Shown here in pieces: positions 9,510 through 23,017 of a stretch of DNA of 64,000 nucleotides (positions within the stretch are counted from its first letter, which is position 1; each line of letters starts with the position of its first letter). The notes beneath the pieces were generated by a model that saw only the letters and a list, made by a program, of their open reading frames with translations, was not told the DNA's origin and searched no databases. Origin of the DNA: Linnemannia schmuckeri. Taxonomy: Eukaryota; Mortierellomycota; Mortierellomycetes; Mortierellales; Mortierellaceae. Where the stretch lies: NCBI GenBank assembly GCA_029449235.1, contig JANATG010000005.1, forward strand, positions 868,001 to 932,000. Direction: 5' to 3'. Both the position numbers and the translations under genes were made by a program.

Positions 9510-12500
9510 GGTAGAAGATGGTGTTGCATGGATGCAGCGAGGGAGAAGCGATTCGTTGCGAGGTTGATGCTGTGAAGAGCCAAAACGAGGAAACAGCTGA
9601 GTAAAAGCAGGAAGCGGGAATAATTTAGACAAGCCACCAATTCTGATCAAACGAGAAAGGTGATCAATGATCTCGCACAAAGAACAAATAGACTCTTTGG
9701 ATATTAGACTGTTATTGCTAGCGTGGACTCTTTGTGTGTTTGACTGGTTGATCGTCTTGCTGCATGGATCAGATATGACCAGAAGGGCGAAGCTCGCAGC
9801 GGCTTGAGAAGTGAGACAGCTCAAATATTAGTGATGGGCAGTAATCCTAACCCAGGAAACTAAGAATGGCAATGTCTTCCACCGCTCCGCGCATACACAA
9901 AAGCTTAATGGTCAAATAGAGTATCCGCGACGATGGGCAATTGAGCTGAATTACTTTGTTACAAGGTAGCCCATTGATCTGTCTTAACGTCTTACTTCTT
10001 GTAGTTATCCTATGAGCATCTTATTCATCGGCAACGGTTTATCATTTCCTGGCAACTTCCTCTGTCAGATGCGCCCACAACCATGCACACACTCATACGC
10101 ATACTTCTCGTTCTCTCGCTCGTTCTCTCTCCGTACACGATATAGGCATAACATATGTGTGTGCGCCGGTGGTGTGTTGTTGCGCTGGCTCTTGAGATAG
10201 TTCTTCATTGTGCCTCTCTCTCACTTCCTCTCTCATCCATTTCTCCCTCCCCTTTCTTTAGCCGCAGAATGACGAATTATATTGTCCAGATTGCTGTCCT
10301 GATTTGGAAATTCACAAAAACTTCGCACATCCCTCCTCTGACTTGGTCCAGCAACAAATAACAATCTGGACTCTCTTTTTTTTTGTGCTTTTTTTTTTGG
10401 TTTCTTCATAGATGGACTGATCACCCCATACCACAATCCGCCTGTTCCTCTTTAATCTTGCCGTGCATACCATTTGCACTCCTATTCATTCTTCGACTGT
10501 CCGCGGTGAACTATCCGCGGTCCTACACTCATCATTCATTTGCAAAGTGTAAAGTGCAACAAAAAAAATGAAAAAAAGGCACGAAAGTTGTTTACTCTCC
10601 GATCAGGCGAAGCTGACTCCTTTCCCTACATTAAAAAATCGGCACCTTATTGTAAACCACTTTTTCAATTCATTTCTTTTTTTTTTTTTTTTTGCTCAAC
10701 TCGGCTCGTTTCTTTGGTTATTCGTTTTTTGTTCGTTCGTTATGTAAATCTGTTGATTTTTTTCTTTGACATTCCATCGACAGACACAGTTTCTCCTGTT
10801 TTTTCCCCTGTGTTCTTCTTTCTTTTTTCATGACCATCTTCCCTCTTTTCATTCAGCTCAATCGATCAAAACAAACGAGGGGGACCCGGGAAATATTTCT
10901 CGTCGGCTCCTCTTATGGACACGAAGGTCATTCTTCTTTGTCATCCCTTCCTTAGGCCACGCTCGTTGGTAAAGATACTTCTTTCTCTTAGGCCCAACAA
11001 CAACCACAAATCAAACAAACAAGCAGAAGGAAGTGCACGAGGAAAATTCTCCTAAGTGCACATCCCCTGTTCTTTGTGCCCAACAAAAAAACATTGCATA
11101 GCTTCAGCTCAATGTTCTAGACATCTGAAAAAGAGATAAAACAAAAGGTTTGCAAGCAAGCATATATGAGCGGTCAATACTCTACTTGCGCAGACGCGTC
11201 TTCTCCCTCTCCTCCCCCATCCATCCTCAGCCATCATTAGAGGCGGTCTCATTGCTATGAGTGGGCGTAGCATTGGCGGCAAATTGAAGTACCATTCAGA
11301 ACATAATACATCCTGAGTGCGGAGAGGATGGGCGGACGAGCCAAATGAAGGGTTTAATGGGGGACATTCAAAAGTGACTGAGTAGAAAAAATCCATATTA
11401 CGCCGTTTTTGAGCATGCGAAACCCATAGAACAAACTAGGCGCTAAAGGCAAAGACATTTTTTCCCTTGCAATGGGCGGGGATTGTTCAATGGCAGGGTG
11501 CAAAGCAAATGGGGGAGGAGGGAAGGGTGTATTGAAGTGCTAAGCAGCTTTAACACTGTGGTCTCTTTCTATTAGCTAAGTTGGGGGTGGAAGCAAAAGG
11601 GTAAAGTTGGTATGATTGTCTGGGCAAGAGAAAGTAGGCTGTTAGGGTCAGGGCCAAGATCAGGGTTGAAAGGTCAAGCACACGTCAAGGTTGCAATCAT
11701 GAGGACATTATGTGTGTTCGTTGAAGGAGAACGAAAAATATGGATATGCCATTCGGGGAGATAAACGAACAAACGGGGAATACACTAGGCGACTGCTATG
11801 TCGAATGAAGGTGAAGGAGGAAGGTACGATGAGTAATATGGCAATAGAACAGGGTCAATGGTGAATGCCTTAACTCTTCAACCTTGAACCAGGATTGCCG
11901 TTTTTCCTAAAGAAAGGAGTCAGCGACGTGGCTTTTTGAATAAGGTCGGCTATTCAGTCATCGTAATATTGAAAAACTTTAATTGATCGTTTCGATTCGT
12001 GGGGGGCGTGGAAAAGTTGAGCGAAGGAGAAGTTGAGTTTGGATGTTGTTTGCTTTGTCCATTCACAACACCACATCATACTGATCTAAGACCACCTTCT
12101 TTTGAAGGCCTTTCGTTCCTTCGTCCCGTCTCGCCCTTCAAGGGCGCTGTTGCGCGTTCAGTTCAGAGAGATCAAGGGAACGATGGCTCATCGTCCTTTG
12201 GCTATTGTCAACTCAAGCGGGGTTATGCCATTATGTAGGACTCTGAAATAGCACGCAAGAAACAGGAAAAAAAGGTATATAAGAGTAGAGCTGCATCCCC
12301 ACTCCCACTTCCTACTTCCTCTCTTTTTCTCTCTCTCTCCCTTCACTCTCTTCACTCTCTTCACTCTCTCTTCATCCCCCATCCATAGCACTCTCAATCC
12401 TTCTTTGCTTGCCTTGGCTTTCTACTTCTTTCTTTCTTCTCTCCCTCCTTCATTCATTACTACTTCAAGAAAAGAAGATTGCCTCTCCCTCCCTTCCCCT

Positions 12501-12662
12501 GTGCATCCAACCCGCATTAGCCTACATTCACACATCCAAAAGCACGGTCTCCTTTTATTTTCATTCCCGCCTAAAATAACCAACCACACGCAACAAACAA
12601 ACACAAACACAAACAAACAAACACGTTAATATTCCTTACCCACAAGAGAGCATTCTCCAAAA
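9510..12662. other. 3.1-kb region without a supportable gene, between divergent BRF1 and MCH1-like genes
   Basis: There is no frame with coding character. T-rich tracts occur around 10376-10400 and 10675-10815, and pyrimidine-rich leader DNA around 12297-12450, with about four copies of a CTTCACTCT unit near 12340-12372. The BRF1 frame continues to 9824 without homology. An untranslated leader, a noncoding RNA or plain spacer all fit. Confidence 0.4.
12276..12282 (+). promoter_or_regulatory. TATA-like box upstream of MCH1-like gene
   Basis: TATATAA followed by a pyrimidine-rich stretch, about 380 bases before the ATG at 12663. This implies a long CT-rich 5' leader if it is used. It is a sequence match only. 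Confidence 0.4.
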
Positions 12663-14574
12663 ATGTCGATGAAGATCTCCTCCACAACCATGATCAAGTA
12701 CTTATCTCTAGCGATCGGTGTCCTGGTCATGGCCCTCTCCGGCTCCCTCTTCTCTTTTGCCTCCTTCTCGACCGATCTCAAGGCCCGCTTCGGTTTCAGC
12801 TCCTCCAACATCAACCTGCTCTCCGCCATAGGCGATACCTCCATGTATGTCGGCTTCCTCATCGTCGGCCCCATCTACGACCACTATGGTGAGCGTTGGA
12901 CCATGATCACCGCCGCTATTCTGACCTTCCTCGGCTACGGTGGTATGTACATTGCTTATGCCAAGGCATGGGGTGGTCTTGGCTTCCTCATGGTCCTCTA
13001 TTGTCTTGCCGGTGTTGCCTCCACTGCTGGGTAAGTTATATTTTTTTTCTCCGCTGCAATAATATGTGTCATACCTTGGCCTTTTTCTCTTTATGACTGT
13101 GAGGGTGTAGCTGCAGCTATTATTGATTCTAATCTCCTATCCCTTTTTCTTCTCATCCTTCTTTTTTTGTGCTTACCTGGTGATGACTACAACCTCTAGA
13201 TACTTGGCTGCCCTTGCAGCCAACATGGCCAACTTCCCAGCCTCAACTTCAGGTACCGTTTCGGGTATCCTCCTCGCCTTTTTCGGACTCTCCGCAACAT
13301 TGTTTTCCCAGATCAAGACCCATCTCTTCTCGGGCCACGATGAAGTCCCCGACCCTACCTCAGCCCTCAAGGGCACCAAGGCCACCCAGACCTTCTTGCT
13401 CTTCCTGACTATCATCACCACCGCCATCTACCTCATCGGCGCCGTCTTCATGGTCAAGATCAAGAAGCCTGTCATCAAGACCCTTGACTCTGGCTCATCC
13501 TCCAACACCACCGTCAATGGATCCTCGGGCATTGAAAAGAAGGCTGTCGCCGCTGCTGCTGCAGCCGCCGCCGCAACCCCGACTACTACCGTTGGATCCA
13601 TTTCCATCCAAGCCCTGTCCCGTAGCACCACCTTCACCCCCTCGATGAAGAACGGCCGCGAGGGTTGGAACAACTCGAGCACTACCCTTGATAAGGAATC
13701 TGTGGCCCCACGCACTGCCCACCACCTCCCTGGCGATGCCATCCTCGAGTCAACTGCCCCTGCTCTGACTGCCCCCAACAGCAACGGCGGTATCATCACC
13801 ACTACTGATGCCTCCAAGGCCTGGTTCAACCCCTACCTGACCTCGATCGACATGAAGCCCCGCGCTCTCCTAGTCGAATCCACCTTCTGGTTCTTTGTCA
13901 TTGCCCAGGTCTCCCAGCAGGGCTTTTCCTACATCAACAACGTCGACTCGATCGTCCACGCCATCCTCGACCCCCTGGACCCCTCCACTGTCACTCGTGC
14001 CGTCTCCTTGACCGGTCTCCACGTTACCCTGATCTCTATTGGCAACTGTCTCGGCCGTCTGGCCTCGGGTATCCTCTCGGACTGGGTCATCAACCGCTAC
14101 CGCATCTCTCGCTCCATCTTCTTCTTCATCTCCGAGATCCTGATCCTCATCCCCTTGATCATCATGGGCTTCTCCACCAGCATTGTCTCCATGCCTCTTC
14201 TCATTATCAGCTCTTGTCTCATCGGTGCCACCTACGGTGCTACCGGCGCCCTCTTTGCCTCAATGACTCGCGACTTTTTCGGTGACACCTACTACGGTAC
14301 CAACTGTGGAATGGTTATGGTTCTCAACGGCTTTAATCCCATCATCGCCAACCAGATCTATGGTGTCTTCTATGACCGTGCCGTCAAAAAAATGGGCCCC
14401 ACCCACGAGTCCCAGCCCTCGGAGGACCATATGACCTGCTTGGGCAGTGCCTGTTACGACTCTGGCTTCAAAATCGCCTCTCTCCTCCAGGTCGTCTGCG
14501 TCGTCGCTGCCGGTCTTCTTTTCTGGGCCCACATGCGCAAGGGCCGTAAGCTCATGCAGCAGAACATGGCCTAA
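12663..14574 (+). CDS. MCH1: MCH1-like major facilitator transporter (Nodulin-like family)
   Basis: Exons 12663-13030 and 13200-14574 give 580 residues. The N-terminal half carries the Nodulin-like MFS pattern: helix 1 (YLSLAIGVLVMALSGSLFSFA), then GPIYDHYGERWTM as the helix 2-3 loop. Helices around LAALAANMANFPASTSGTVSG follow. A long polar loop with an alanine run (about residues 280-400) separates it from a second half with five or six more helices (SIGNCLGRLASGILSDWV, IGATYGATGALFASM). The family includes yeast Mch1, a vacuolar-membrane protein once proposed as a monocarboxylate transporter but of uncertain substrate. Strong C-ending codon bias suggests good expression. Family call is firm; substrate is unknown. 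Confidence 0.85.
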
Positions 14575-14771
14575 AGCCCCATCCTCCTCAGAAAACCTTT
14601 TGTACATATACCCACTAATTATACATCTCCTAGCATAACAAGCGATAGTTAGGCTTCGCGGCATAGCATTCAAAACATTAAACAAAACAAACTTTGACAA
14701 GATGATCTTAATATTATTTTTTTGAGAAAAAAAAAAGTACAGTGAGTGATTGATTGGTTGGACTACCCCAT

Positions 14772-17700
14772 CTAGATGGCACGAATACGCATGTCCTCGA
14801 TCTTCTTCTGAATCTCGGCTGGAGTTCGGTCCAACTCTTCAGCAATCTGGCGTTTCTTGTCGCCTGACAGCAAGTTGTACTGCTCACACATATCACCATC
14901 CACCGTGCCCTATAAAAACAAGAATCAAATGGTAAAAAAGCAGTTAGCACCTTCGAACCATATATCAAATATCATATCAACAGCAACAAAAAAGCATATA
15001 CAACTAGGGATTACCTTAACGGGAACATGGTAGCCACGATAGCTCAGATGGTCACGTCCAGCCAAGGGAGGCATCTCATTGCGCATATGCATCTCCAAAG
15101 TCTGGAAAAAGTCAATGTCTTCCTTGGTCTGGAAGGGGATAAAGATGCCAACGCCTCCCATGAACGAAGTGTACAGAATCATCTCACGTCCTCCTGCTAC
15201 AAAGCTCGTCTTGGTCAACGACGTCAAGATATCTCCGACATGGTAATGTGCCATCAAATCAAGCTTGTGAGCAGCGCCGTGCAGGTAGCCCTTTCCGACC
15301 GACTTCGAACCAGCCTCATCTTCGTCAATCTCTTGACTAAGCTTCTGGGGTAACCGGTTGACGAAAAAGTTGCCAAACTTGTCTCCTGCCGCAACAGTGT
15401 CGTAGTCGATCATAGCTGAGCAAGAGATCCATCGAGGTGCCTTGTCATCTGCAAAAACAACAAGCTTGTTGTCAGCCGCAACGTAAGAAGCATAATGGAC
15501 CGACTCCTGGACATCGCCAATCACAATGCGGCCTCCTTGGTTGTGCAGTGTGACGATACAGTTGGGGAGTGACCGGTTCTCGCACTTCCGGAGCAACTTG
15601 CGCTTGCCGAGGTCATAGATGCGAAGCGTCTTGCCCACTCCTGCCAAGAGGCGACCCTGGAAATGCAACAGGGCGTGAGGCACCTCGTCAACAGGTGTCT
15701 TGTGAACCAACTCCAGAGCCATACCGTCGTTGATAAACTTGTAGATGTGGATAAATCCTGATGACAGGGACTTGGGGGCCAAAGTCATATCAGCTGCGGT
15801 ACCGACGGCCAAGAACATATCGCCAGCCTCGACGGCAAAGTTAAGGATGGCAACGCTGAACGCGGCCTCGTTCTGCTCCAACTCCAAGGTAAAGGTCGTC
15901 TCTCCGGTGACGGGGTTGATGACCCTGATGAGAGAAGCCCACTTGCCGGGCGTCGACCGAGAATGTCCGAAAACGACTGGATCCAGTTCCTCCTCTTCCT
16001 CTGCCTCAAAACCAAGCTCCTTCAGCTTCTTCTTCTTCTCCAAAGTCGAGTATGTCTGGTGGTCTGACTCAATGATAGCAATCGACTTGTGCACAGGGTT
16101 GACGACAAATCGGCGCGGTGTGTAGCTCAATGGGATGGGTGTCTCGTTAAACACCTGACCAAATTTCTCGATTGTGAAAATCTTGAGAGCATTTCCTGCA
16201 ATCGCCACAACGCCTTCTAGGCACTGCTCCGAAGTGAAACTGGCGGCAAACTCCAAAGCCTCATAAGACAATGGGTTGAGGTGGATCCTTGATTGCATCT
16301 GGTAGCTGAGCCAAGGTCTACTGGACAAGGCCAATACTGCTGGGTTTCCTGCCATGTTGAGCTCAAAAAGCTTGACAGACCGAGCTCCCAAAAATCGAGT
16401 ACGGGTATCCGAAAGTTGTCCAGTGTTCTGTTCCAAAACGGTTCGCAGTAAAACTCCGTTCTGCAAACCAATGTTCAAGTAAAGCGTCGTCAAGGATCCT
16501 GCGGTGATCTGGTCGGGCATGTCGATCATCACCAATGACTCTGGGATGGCCGAGAGCGCCTGCATACTGAGGGGCTCAAGGATGTTGGAGGTATCCAAGC
16601 TGAGAATGCGAACGGTGTTGTCATCACATCCAACGGCCAAAAAGCGTACGCGTCTTCTTCCCACAGGCAAAGGCTGGATACTCAAACAGGTGACATTCCC
16701 AGACATCTCCCTCCGCACGTTCGACTCGCTCAAGTTACCGCTCTCATCAACCTCAAAATACACAAGCTCTCCTCCTGTCAAAGCGATAACGACCTGCTGA
16801 CTGTTGGTAGCGGCTCTCACAATCTGTCGACCACCTGGTGCACGCCATTCCGTCACCTGTCTGTTGGCGCGAATATGACGGATGCCCTGGGGGTAAATTT
16901 GAAGCAACGCATCCTGACCGAGTTGTTGTACTGCAATGGTGGGTGTTGTTGCCAAGAATCCAGTGTCTGTGACTTCCTCCACAGTCTCGCCAATCGACAG
17001 AACTAGAGTTGCGTTGGAAAAGGAGACGATAATGTACTGATCATAGAGGTCGTCGGCAGTCAAACGTGTAGTCCAAACAGCTGTGGGGTTGGCTGGCAGC
17101 GGTGAAACAGCCATCTCAGTGACCTCGAGACCATGTCGCAATATCCTCATAGTCGACCTTGGTCCACGTCCGCACAATGCATAGATCTGAGGGGTGTCCT
17201 CATCCGTGAGGTTGAGAACCTAATGTAAGAAAGGAATACCGCACGAGTTAGAATTTTAGATCGATGAGTTTGAGAACTAATATATAGCAACTGTCCCAGT
17301 GTGTATTCGTACCTTGGCATCGGTCAATGGGGACATGCTGGCGAGTTCATCCACAAGCAACAAATTCTCCAGTGGCCTTGGCTTGAAGTAAACTGTGACA
17401 TCCAGAGTTCCGTCGTCCTTTGGAATAAAGTCATTGCTCGAGTACTCAGGAGTGTCGTCGTCATCGCCCAACTTTCCGAATTGATAGAATTGACTATTGT
17501 GAAGTGACATATGCGATGTTGTTGAGTAAAAGGGATAAGCTGAAAACATAACTAAGGAGTAACTGTCTCGCATTGAGCAAAAAAACTTACTGGTTTCCGA
17601 ATTCGCTTGCGACAAACAAGAATCCGCTCTTCAAGATACACAATCCAGCTGCTACTGAGACGGTGTCAAAGTATTTGATCTTGATTTCATTGACAGTATC

Positions 17701-19207
17701 TCCCGTGTAGTCAATAGTGACCTTGTACAAGTCGCCCTCCTCGCTCTGCAACAATAAGAAAAAGGAGTTCTAGCAAACATGATAGGAGGGAGAAAAATAA
17801 GTTAGGTTTGAAAGGTGTACAATCACAGATCACAACAGCTCTTTCATAAAATAATAATATAATATAATATAATATAATATAAGTAGTATAAGTCGTACCT
17901 TCATCTTGTGCACGACTCCAGAAACAATCAAAAGCCCTCGTTTCTTGTTCTCCAATGGATCCTTGCGTCTTGGAATAGGGACTGTCAGTGTAGCTGCGCC
18001 AATGTGCTTATATGTGATGTAATTTTCTGAGCAGACGAGCACTCCAGATGGTCCATCCGTACCTCCAGGAACTAGAAGAATGAAGAAAACAACAGGGCAG
18101 ATGTGAATCGAGTCATATCTGTGATTGTCGAAAGCTCGCGCGCAAAACCAAAAATATGCAATTCAATCGTACCTGCAACTAGCATGTTGGATCGGCGGTC
18201 GACAGCATCGCTCCATTTCCTGACAACGTGGTTAAGACCAAGATCCAACTCGTAGTATGTTAACATCTATATATGTCAAATAGGTTTCTCATGCGTTAAT
18301 ACTGTTCCTTGTTTCGCTCCTTCTTTCGTTTCTGGTACATGTCCATCTCAAAGGTGAAACAGCAAAAGGCAAAAACGTTTCGTTACCTTCTCTGTCTCCC
18401 TGTATGCCTCTCCTGTTGGGTCTTGATCAGCCTCTGTGTAGTCAACCTCCAAGCATGCGAAAATAGGGTTCTCGAAGCCAACGTCGACTCCAGTACAGTA
18501 CTGAACAATGGTATGAGATTTGTGAGCCTCCAGAGGTGATCCAATTGTCAGCCTTGCTGCGATATCTCTGTTAAGAATGTAGACCAGCTTCTGCTTCTCC
18601 ACCGATCCTATTGATAAAACAATAAATGGGCGTTAGAAGAAAGTAAAAGGTGATAGTCTGCGGCAATAGCAATTTAAAGTCTACGCCACCATCCAGGCAA
18701 ACGTACCGATCATGACAGCGCGACCCTTGGGATCAACGGCGAGATATTGTCCTGGCACGATACGCCGACATCCAGACTTGCCAAATGTCTCCTGGTGGAC
18801 CTTCTCAAACACGTTCTTGACCGGGTTGTATTCCAGAATAACGATCCTGCCCGAGTCTGAACCAATAACAATGTAATCTATATATTGGAAGTTGATCAGC
18901 CATGTCATGTCAGTCGTGTGTTTTTAGTTATGTCCTTACATATAGCGCGAGTTGCTTTCTTGAAAGCGCGAATGTGTTTACCTTTGGATGCACCGGTGAG
19001 ACGGAAGGCGGCGAGGGAGCGAATGACACCAAAGACGTCGTGGGAGAGGATCGAGTGGACCTTTCCTGTGGTAGTGTCAGGCCTGAGCAGCTCGATCCTG
19101 GAGACATGGGAGACGATGAGTTCCTGCTGTCTGGTCCCTGAGAAGTTTCCGAGGATGGCCTGGTTGATGGCATTGGGTGCCTGCAAGGTCAGGTTGTACA
19201 GAAACAT
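14772..19207 (-). CDS. RSE1: Splicing factor 3B subunit 3 (SAP130/RSE1)
   Basis: Nine exons (19207-18982, 18877-18707, 18607-18387, 18266-18173, 18071-17899, 17745-17591, 17493-17313, 17219-15015, 14909-14772) sum to 3564 bases, or 1187 residues, close to human SF3B3 (about 1217). The N-terminus MFLYNLTLQAPNAINQAI, the acidic block GDDDDTPEYSSNDFIP and the C-terminus LDRTPAEIQKKIEDMRIRAI are characteristic. It is a three-beta-propeller scaffold of the DDB1/CPSF160 type in the U2 snRNP SF3b complex, which recognises the branch point. Introns crowd the 5' half, while the 2.2-kb exon 8 is uninterrupted. An AT-repeat (about 17850-17890) lies in one intron. The gene is complete and its identity very secure. 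Confidence 0.95.
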
Positions 19208-19672
19208 GGTGGGGAAGGGCTCGTCTCTGGGTAGGGTCAGTCCTTATGCTGGTTTGAAGTTGGAGTTGGGGGTAAATGAGTTATTCGTTAAAGACGATCT
19301 ACAAAAAATGACTATGACGTCACAATTTTTTTGGGATACGGGACAATGGCTTAACCCATTCTAGGAAAGAGACGAATTGACAGTCCAACGAAATTATTCC
19401 TAATTTGGAAAAATCTTCAAATTCAATTTTACACAAGCTCATTTGACATTATCACTTTATTCACTGGCAAGTTCGACCTGCTTTGACAGTGTTCAAGCCC
19501 TTCATCTCAAGAAGAGTACGCTCGAGCCCTGCAATCGTGCTTTGAAAGTAGGGAAGAGTGCACTTCCTCCTTTTTATGGCTTTCGCTTCATCGCCCATCA
19601 TCATTAGCAAAGAAACCATTCTGATCTCACACTCCCTGAACGCAACTACTCGGTCACTCTCCCGGGCTTTCC

Positions 19673-20548
19673 TTACGGCTTCTTTTTTTTTTTCAGCCCT
19701 GCCTTCCCAAGTTGCAATACAAGTGATGGCGACAACATCGCCTTCAACCTGGGAGAAAGTTCGTCGCTGCTGTCATCGCTATCGTCGCTATCTCTGCCAT
19801 TGTCGGCAGGGATGGTTAGATTCGGCGAAGGCATATCACTTCCGTTAAAACAGATCTTCATGTCATTATAGATCCGTGATAACAAGTACAAATGTTTGCA
19901 TGGCACGCAGTGATGGACATAACTCATGCAGGAGCAGGAAAGAAGGTGAGTTGCCTCCGTGTTAGCCATGACATCGTACTTGGTATCTGGTGATCTAAAA
20001 GACCTCACCGAGATCTATAATGCAAACGTTATAAAAATGCATCAGAAGGGAACTTTATAGATAGCAGCATCAACGCTGAAAAATACTAGTTACCTTTTTG
20101 TCATCGTTTATCTCTGTAACCATATTCTTGGCTATATCAAAAGGTAGCTCTAATGCCTTTGCTTTTACACTCCTGTCGTATTCCGAGAGTACTATAGGTT
20201 CCAATCCATGCACAAATTTGTAGTGGTGGGTCCTGAAGTCAATATTGACTACACTTGTTAGCAAATGGATCAGATCATCTGCGCGTAGATCGCGTTCATA
20301 TCCCAGGTGCTGTCTCTTCAAGATCTTATGCCAAATTTTAACGAGATTGTTCGTGTTAATATGCTGGTAATCCTGCTGACGTAGAAGAATACGATTAAGT
20401 TAGTTCAATTGGTCTGTTGCGTTTGTTAAAAAAGAGAAGTAAAAAATGTTAGCATCACTATGCCTTACCCCTCGATGGTAAAGGGCCCATCTGACCAGTT
20501 TCTCCGGTTTCATCCACTGGCTATTGATATAGCCGATCATTGCGGTAT
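19673..20548 (-). pseudogene. Mutator-like (MULE) transposase 3' remnant with SWIM knuckle
   Basis: Reading the minus strand, coding blocks joined by plausible GT-AG introns give INSQWMKPEKLVRWALYHRG, then HINTNNLVKIWHKILKRQHL, then LRADDLIHLLTSVV. A later exon has ATHLLSCSCMSYVHHCVPCKHL and an acidic/lysine tail ending at 19673. The CxCxnCxH pattern is a SWIM zinc knuckle. Together with the NTNN...W...LK block this is the C-terminal part of MULE-type transposases. The DDE catalytic domain should lie upstream (above 20548) but is absent: the frame runs straight into antisense of the XPG-Fanzor gene. It is therefore 5'-truncated and not an active transposase. Family assignment rests on motifs only. 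Confidence 0.65.
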
Positions 20549-22986
20549 GTATTGCATATGTACTGTACAACATACTCGCCAGCATCCCAACAACCGGACG
20601 ACGCCGCTTTGATGTCCTCGGCACCAGTTGCCGCACAATCAGGGATGCCTACTCTATACATTCTCCGGACGTCGCCAATAGAATCCTGCAAAAGGAAGTG
20701 GAACGATTTGGAAACCATCTCAACATGACGCTATACCTCGATGGTTCACAGGCAGTAGAGAAGCAGAACACGGCCGAGACACGAGAAGCAGGGAGACTGA
20801 AGGCGCTGGACGTTCTTTCGACTAGCATGGACATTTTCGAATCACGAATGGAGGCGGGTCAAAGGATCAGGAAACAGCAGTTTATCTCCATCAAGAAGAA
20901 CTTTGCTTCGGCGTTCTATTGGTCCTTGTCGAATCGGCAACAGGTTGCGGAGTACATGAGAGGTATCGGCTGGACTGTTATACTTTGCGATACAGAGGCA
21001 GATGTTGCTATCGCCCAAGATGCCCAGCTAGGGGACATTATAATCTCCTCGGACAGTGACATGATGGCCTACGCATCTGTCCAAACACTTTGGCGACCTG
21101 TCTCACGGAATGTCGTTCTTGCCTACTATATGCCGGACGTCCTCAGGACTATCGAATTCAGCCGAAACCAGCTCACTGCACTGGCCATCGTCTCGAGAAA
21201 TGACTACCAGAGGAACATCTACTCCCTTGGTCCGGCAACCAACTTTTCCATCATCAAGGCCATTGGGCACAGACCAGGTATAGTTTTGTCAAAAAAGACA
21301 TTTATTTGGAGCGTTTCACAACCTCCTTATATTAAATTCTAGTCGCTACCTTTTTTCTTTTAAAATAGCTGTTCGAGACCTCGTGTCGGCGTACCTACAG
21401 GATGGCAAGGTCGTAACAAGGAACACGCAGCAGGAGACCTTTGAAACCTCCATGAGAGTGCTTGTCGACCAGCTACAGACTCGGATTGAACCTGTAGTAG
21501 TTCAGACTCCTCAAATTGTCTTTGATGCATGTCGTCATCGTTTCGATGATCTGATGCAGAGATACGATCACTGGAAGCAAACGCAAGGAACTAGGCCCAG
21601 ATAATTTGATAGGATGTTTTTAGCTTTTTCGTTCGCTTTTTTGTACTGATGTGTATCTTACCATTTATTATATTTGTTTTGATATAGATCTTCCCAAGAA
21701 AACATTGTTCGAGTGCGGAAGCCTCGGTCTTTCAATCGGTACAGAACCGTGGAATCACCCATTTTGGTCTCAGGATCGTCTCTGCCACAAGCAGCCCCAG
21801 TTCCACAGGAACACGACACACCTTCGGTTGCAGCACAACAGGACGACGGTCATCCACCTCTCAACAGGACCAGAATCCCCCGAAACCGCGCCCGATTCTC
21901 GTTCAAAGAATGAACCAGGAAAACAGTACATGAACCTCCGCCAAAGATGAAACAGTTTGTTCTGAAATACTACAAGGAACATCCCACAACAACCATCGAT
22001 CAGGCCTCCAGCATCAAATCGAAGGCCAAAGCGGAAAAGGACTCCACTGTTGCCAAGAAGCCACCAGGCACAAAGGGCAAGAAGGAACTTGTGCGTTCTA
22101 TGGCATGGTACCATCCAACAGTGACGCTCGAGGCCGGAACGCTAGCCGCCAACACCAAGAGGGTTTTTATCCCATCATCCGCGTCCGCCTCCTCCAAGCC
22201 AGCAACAGTCATGCCTGGGTCGACTATGCCAACTACAACAATGCCCGCACCTTCGACGCCCGCCTTGGACCGCCCTGATCTACAGCGGCTCGTGATGGGG
22301 TGTCTTCAGGAGGCTATTCATCTTGCAGCGGGTGTCAAACGGGAGGCCCAGCGACTCGTAGGTCAGTTTGTCGAGGCCATGGGTAAGAAGATGGATGCTG
22401 CCGAAATGAAGTTGATGACCAAGTGTCAGTCGTCAACAGACTCTATGAATGACACAGATCAGGTCAGGAAGCAGGTCGCGGCTAGGAGAGATGCCATATC
22501 CGACGATGAGCGTAGGATTCTTGACCATCTATGCGAACGCATCAAGCCCGAGGAGGACAGTGGTGAGGATGAGGGGGATTGCGAGAAGACGAACAATCAG
22601 AATAATAACGACATCGACGACAAAGACGAAACAGATTCAGACCGTTTTCTCCGGTCCTTCCTCACGTTTTTGTATTCGGGAAACTATCCCCAAATAAGGA
22701 GCAAAACAGTCGAAAGCCTTACCGAGAACATTGGAATTATCCCCACAGTCAACACCCTCATCAACTGGCTTGTCGACCGAAAGTTATACCACCCATCTCG
22801 GTCGCGCGGCGAGATCGATGTTCACATGCCCTTTACTCCTAACTTCTTGGTGCGATCGGTGTCTGTCCAACTAGCCTTGGAACTCAAGAAAATCTACAGG
22901 GATGGGACGTTTGATCTCTACAAGAAGGTATGCATTGAAGTGTTTTTTTTCTCCTGTCGCTACTATGTTTTCAAATTCTTATCTTC

Positions 22987-23017
<31 letters not shown>

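Noticed and set aside
9510..9824. Upstream extension of the BRF1 reading frame to an earlier Met
   Set aside because: The extra 105 residues have no conserved character, and the Met at 9509 sits just ahead of the zinc ribbon.
21601..21687. U12-type (AT-AC) intron in the XPG-Fanzor gene
   Set aside because: The intron begins AT but ends AG, and ATAATTT does not match the U12 donor ATATCCTT. A mutated GT donor is simpler.
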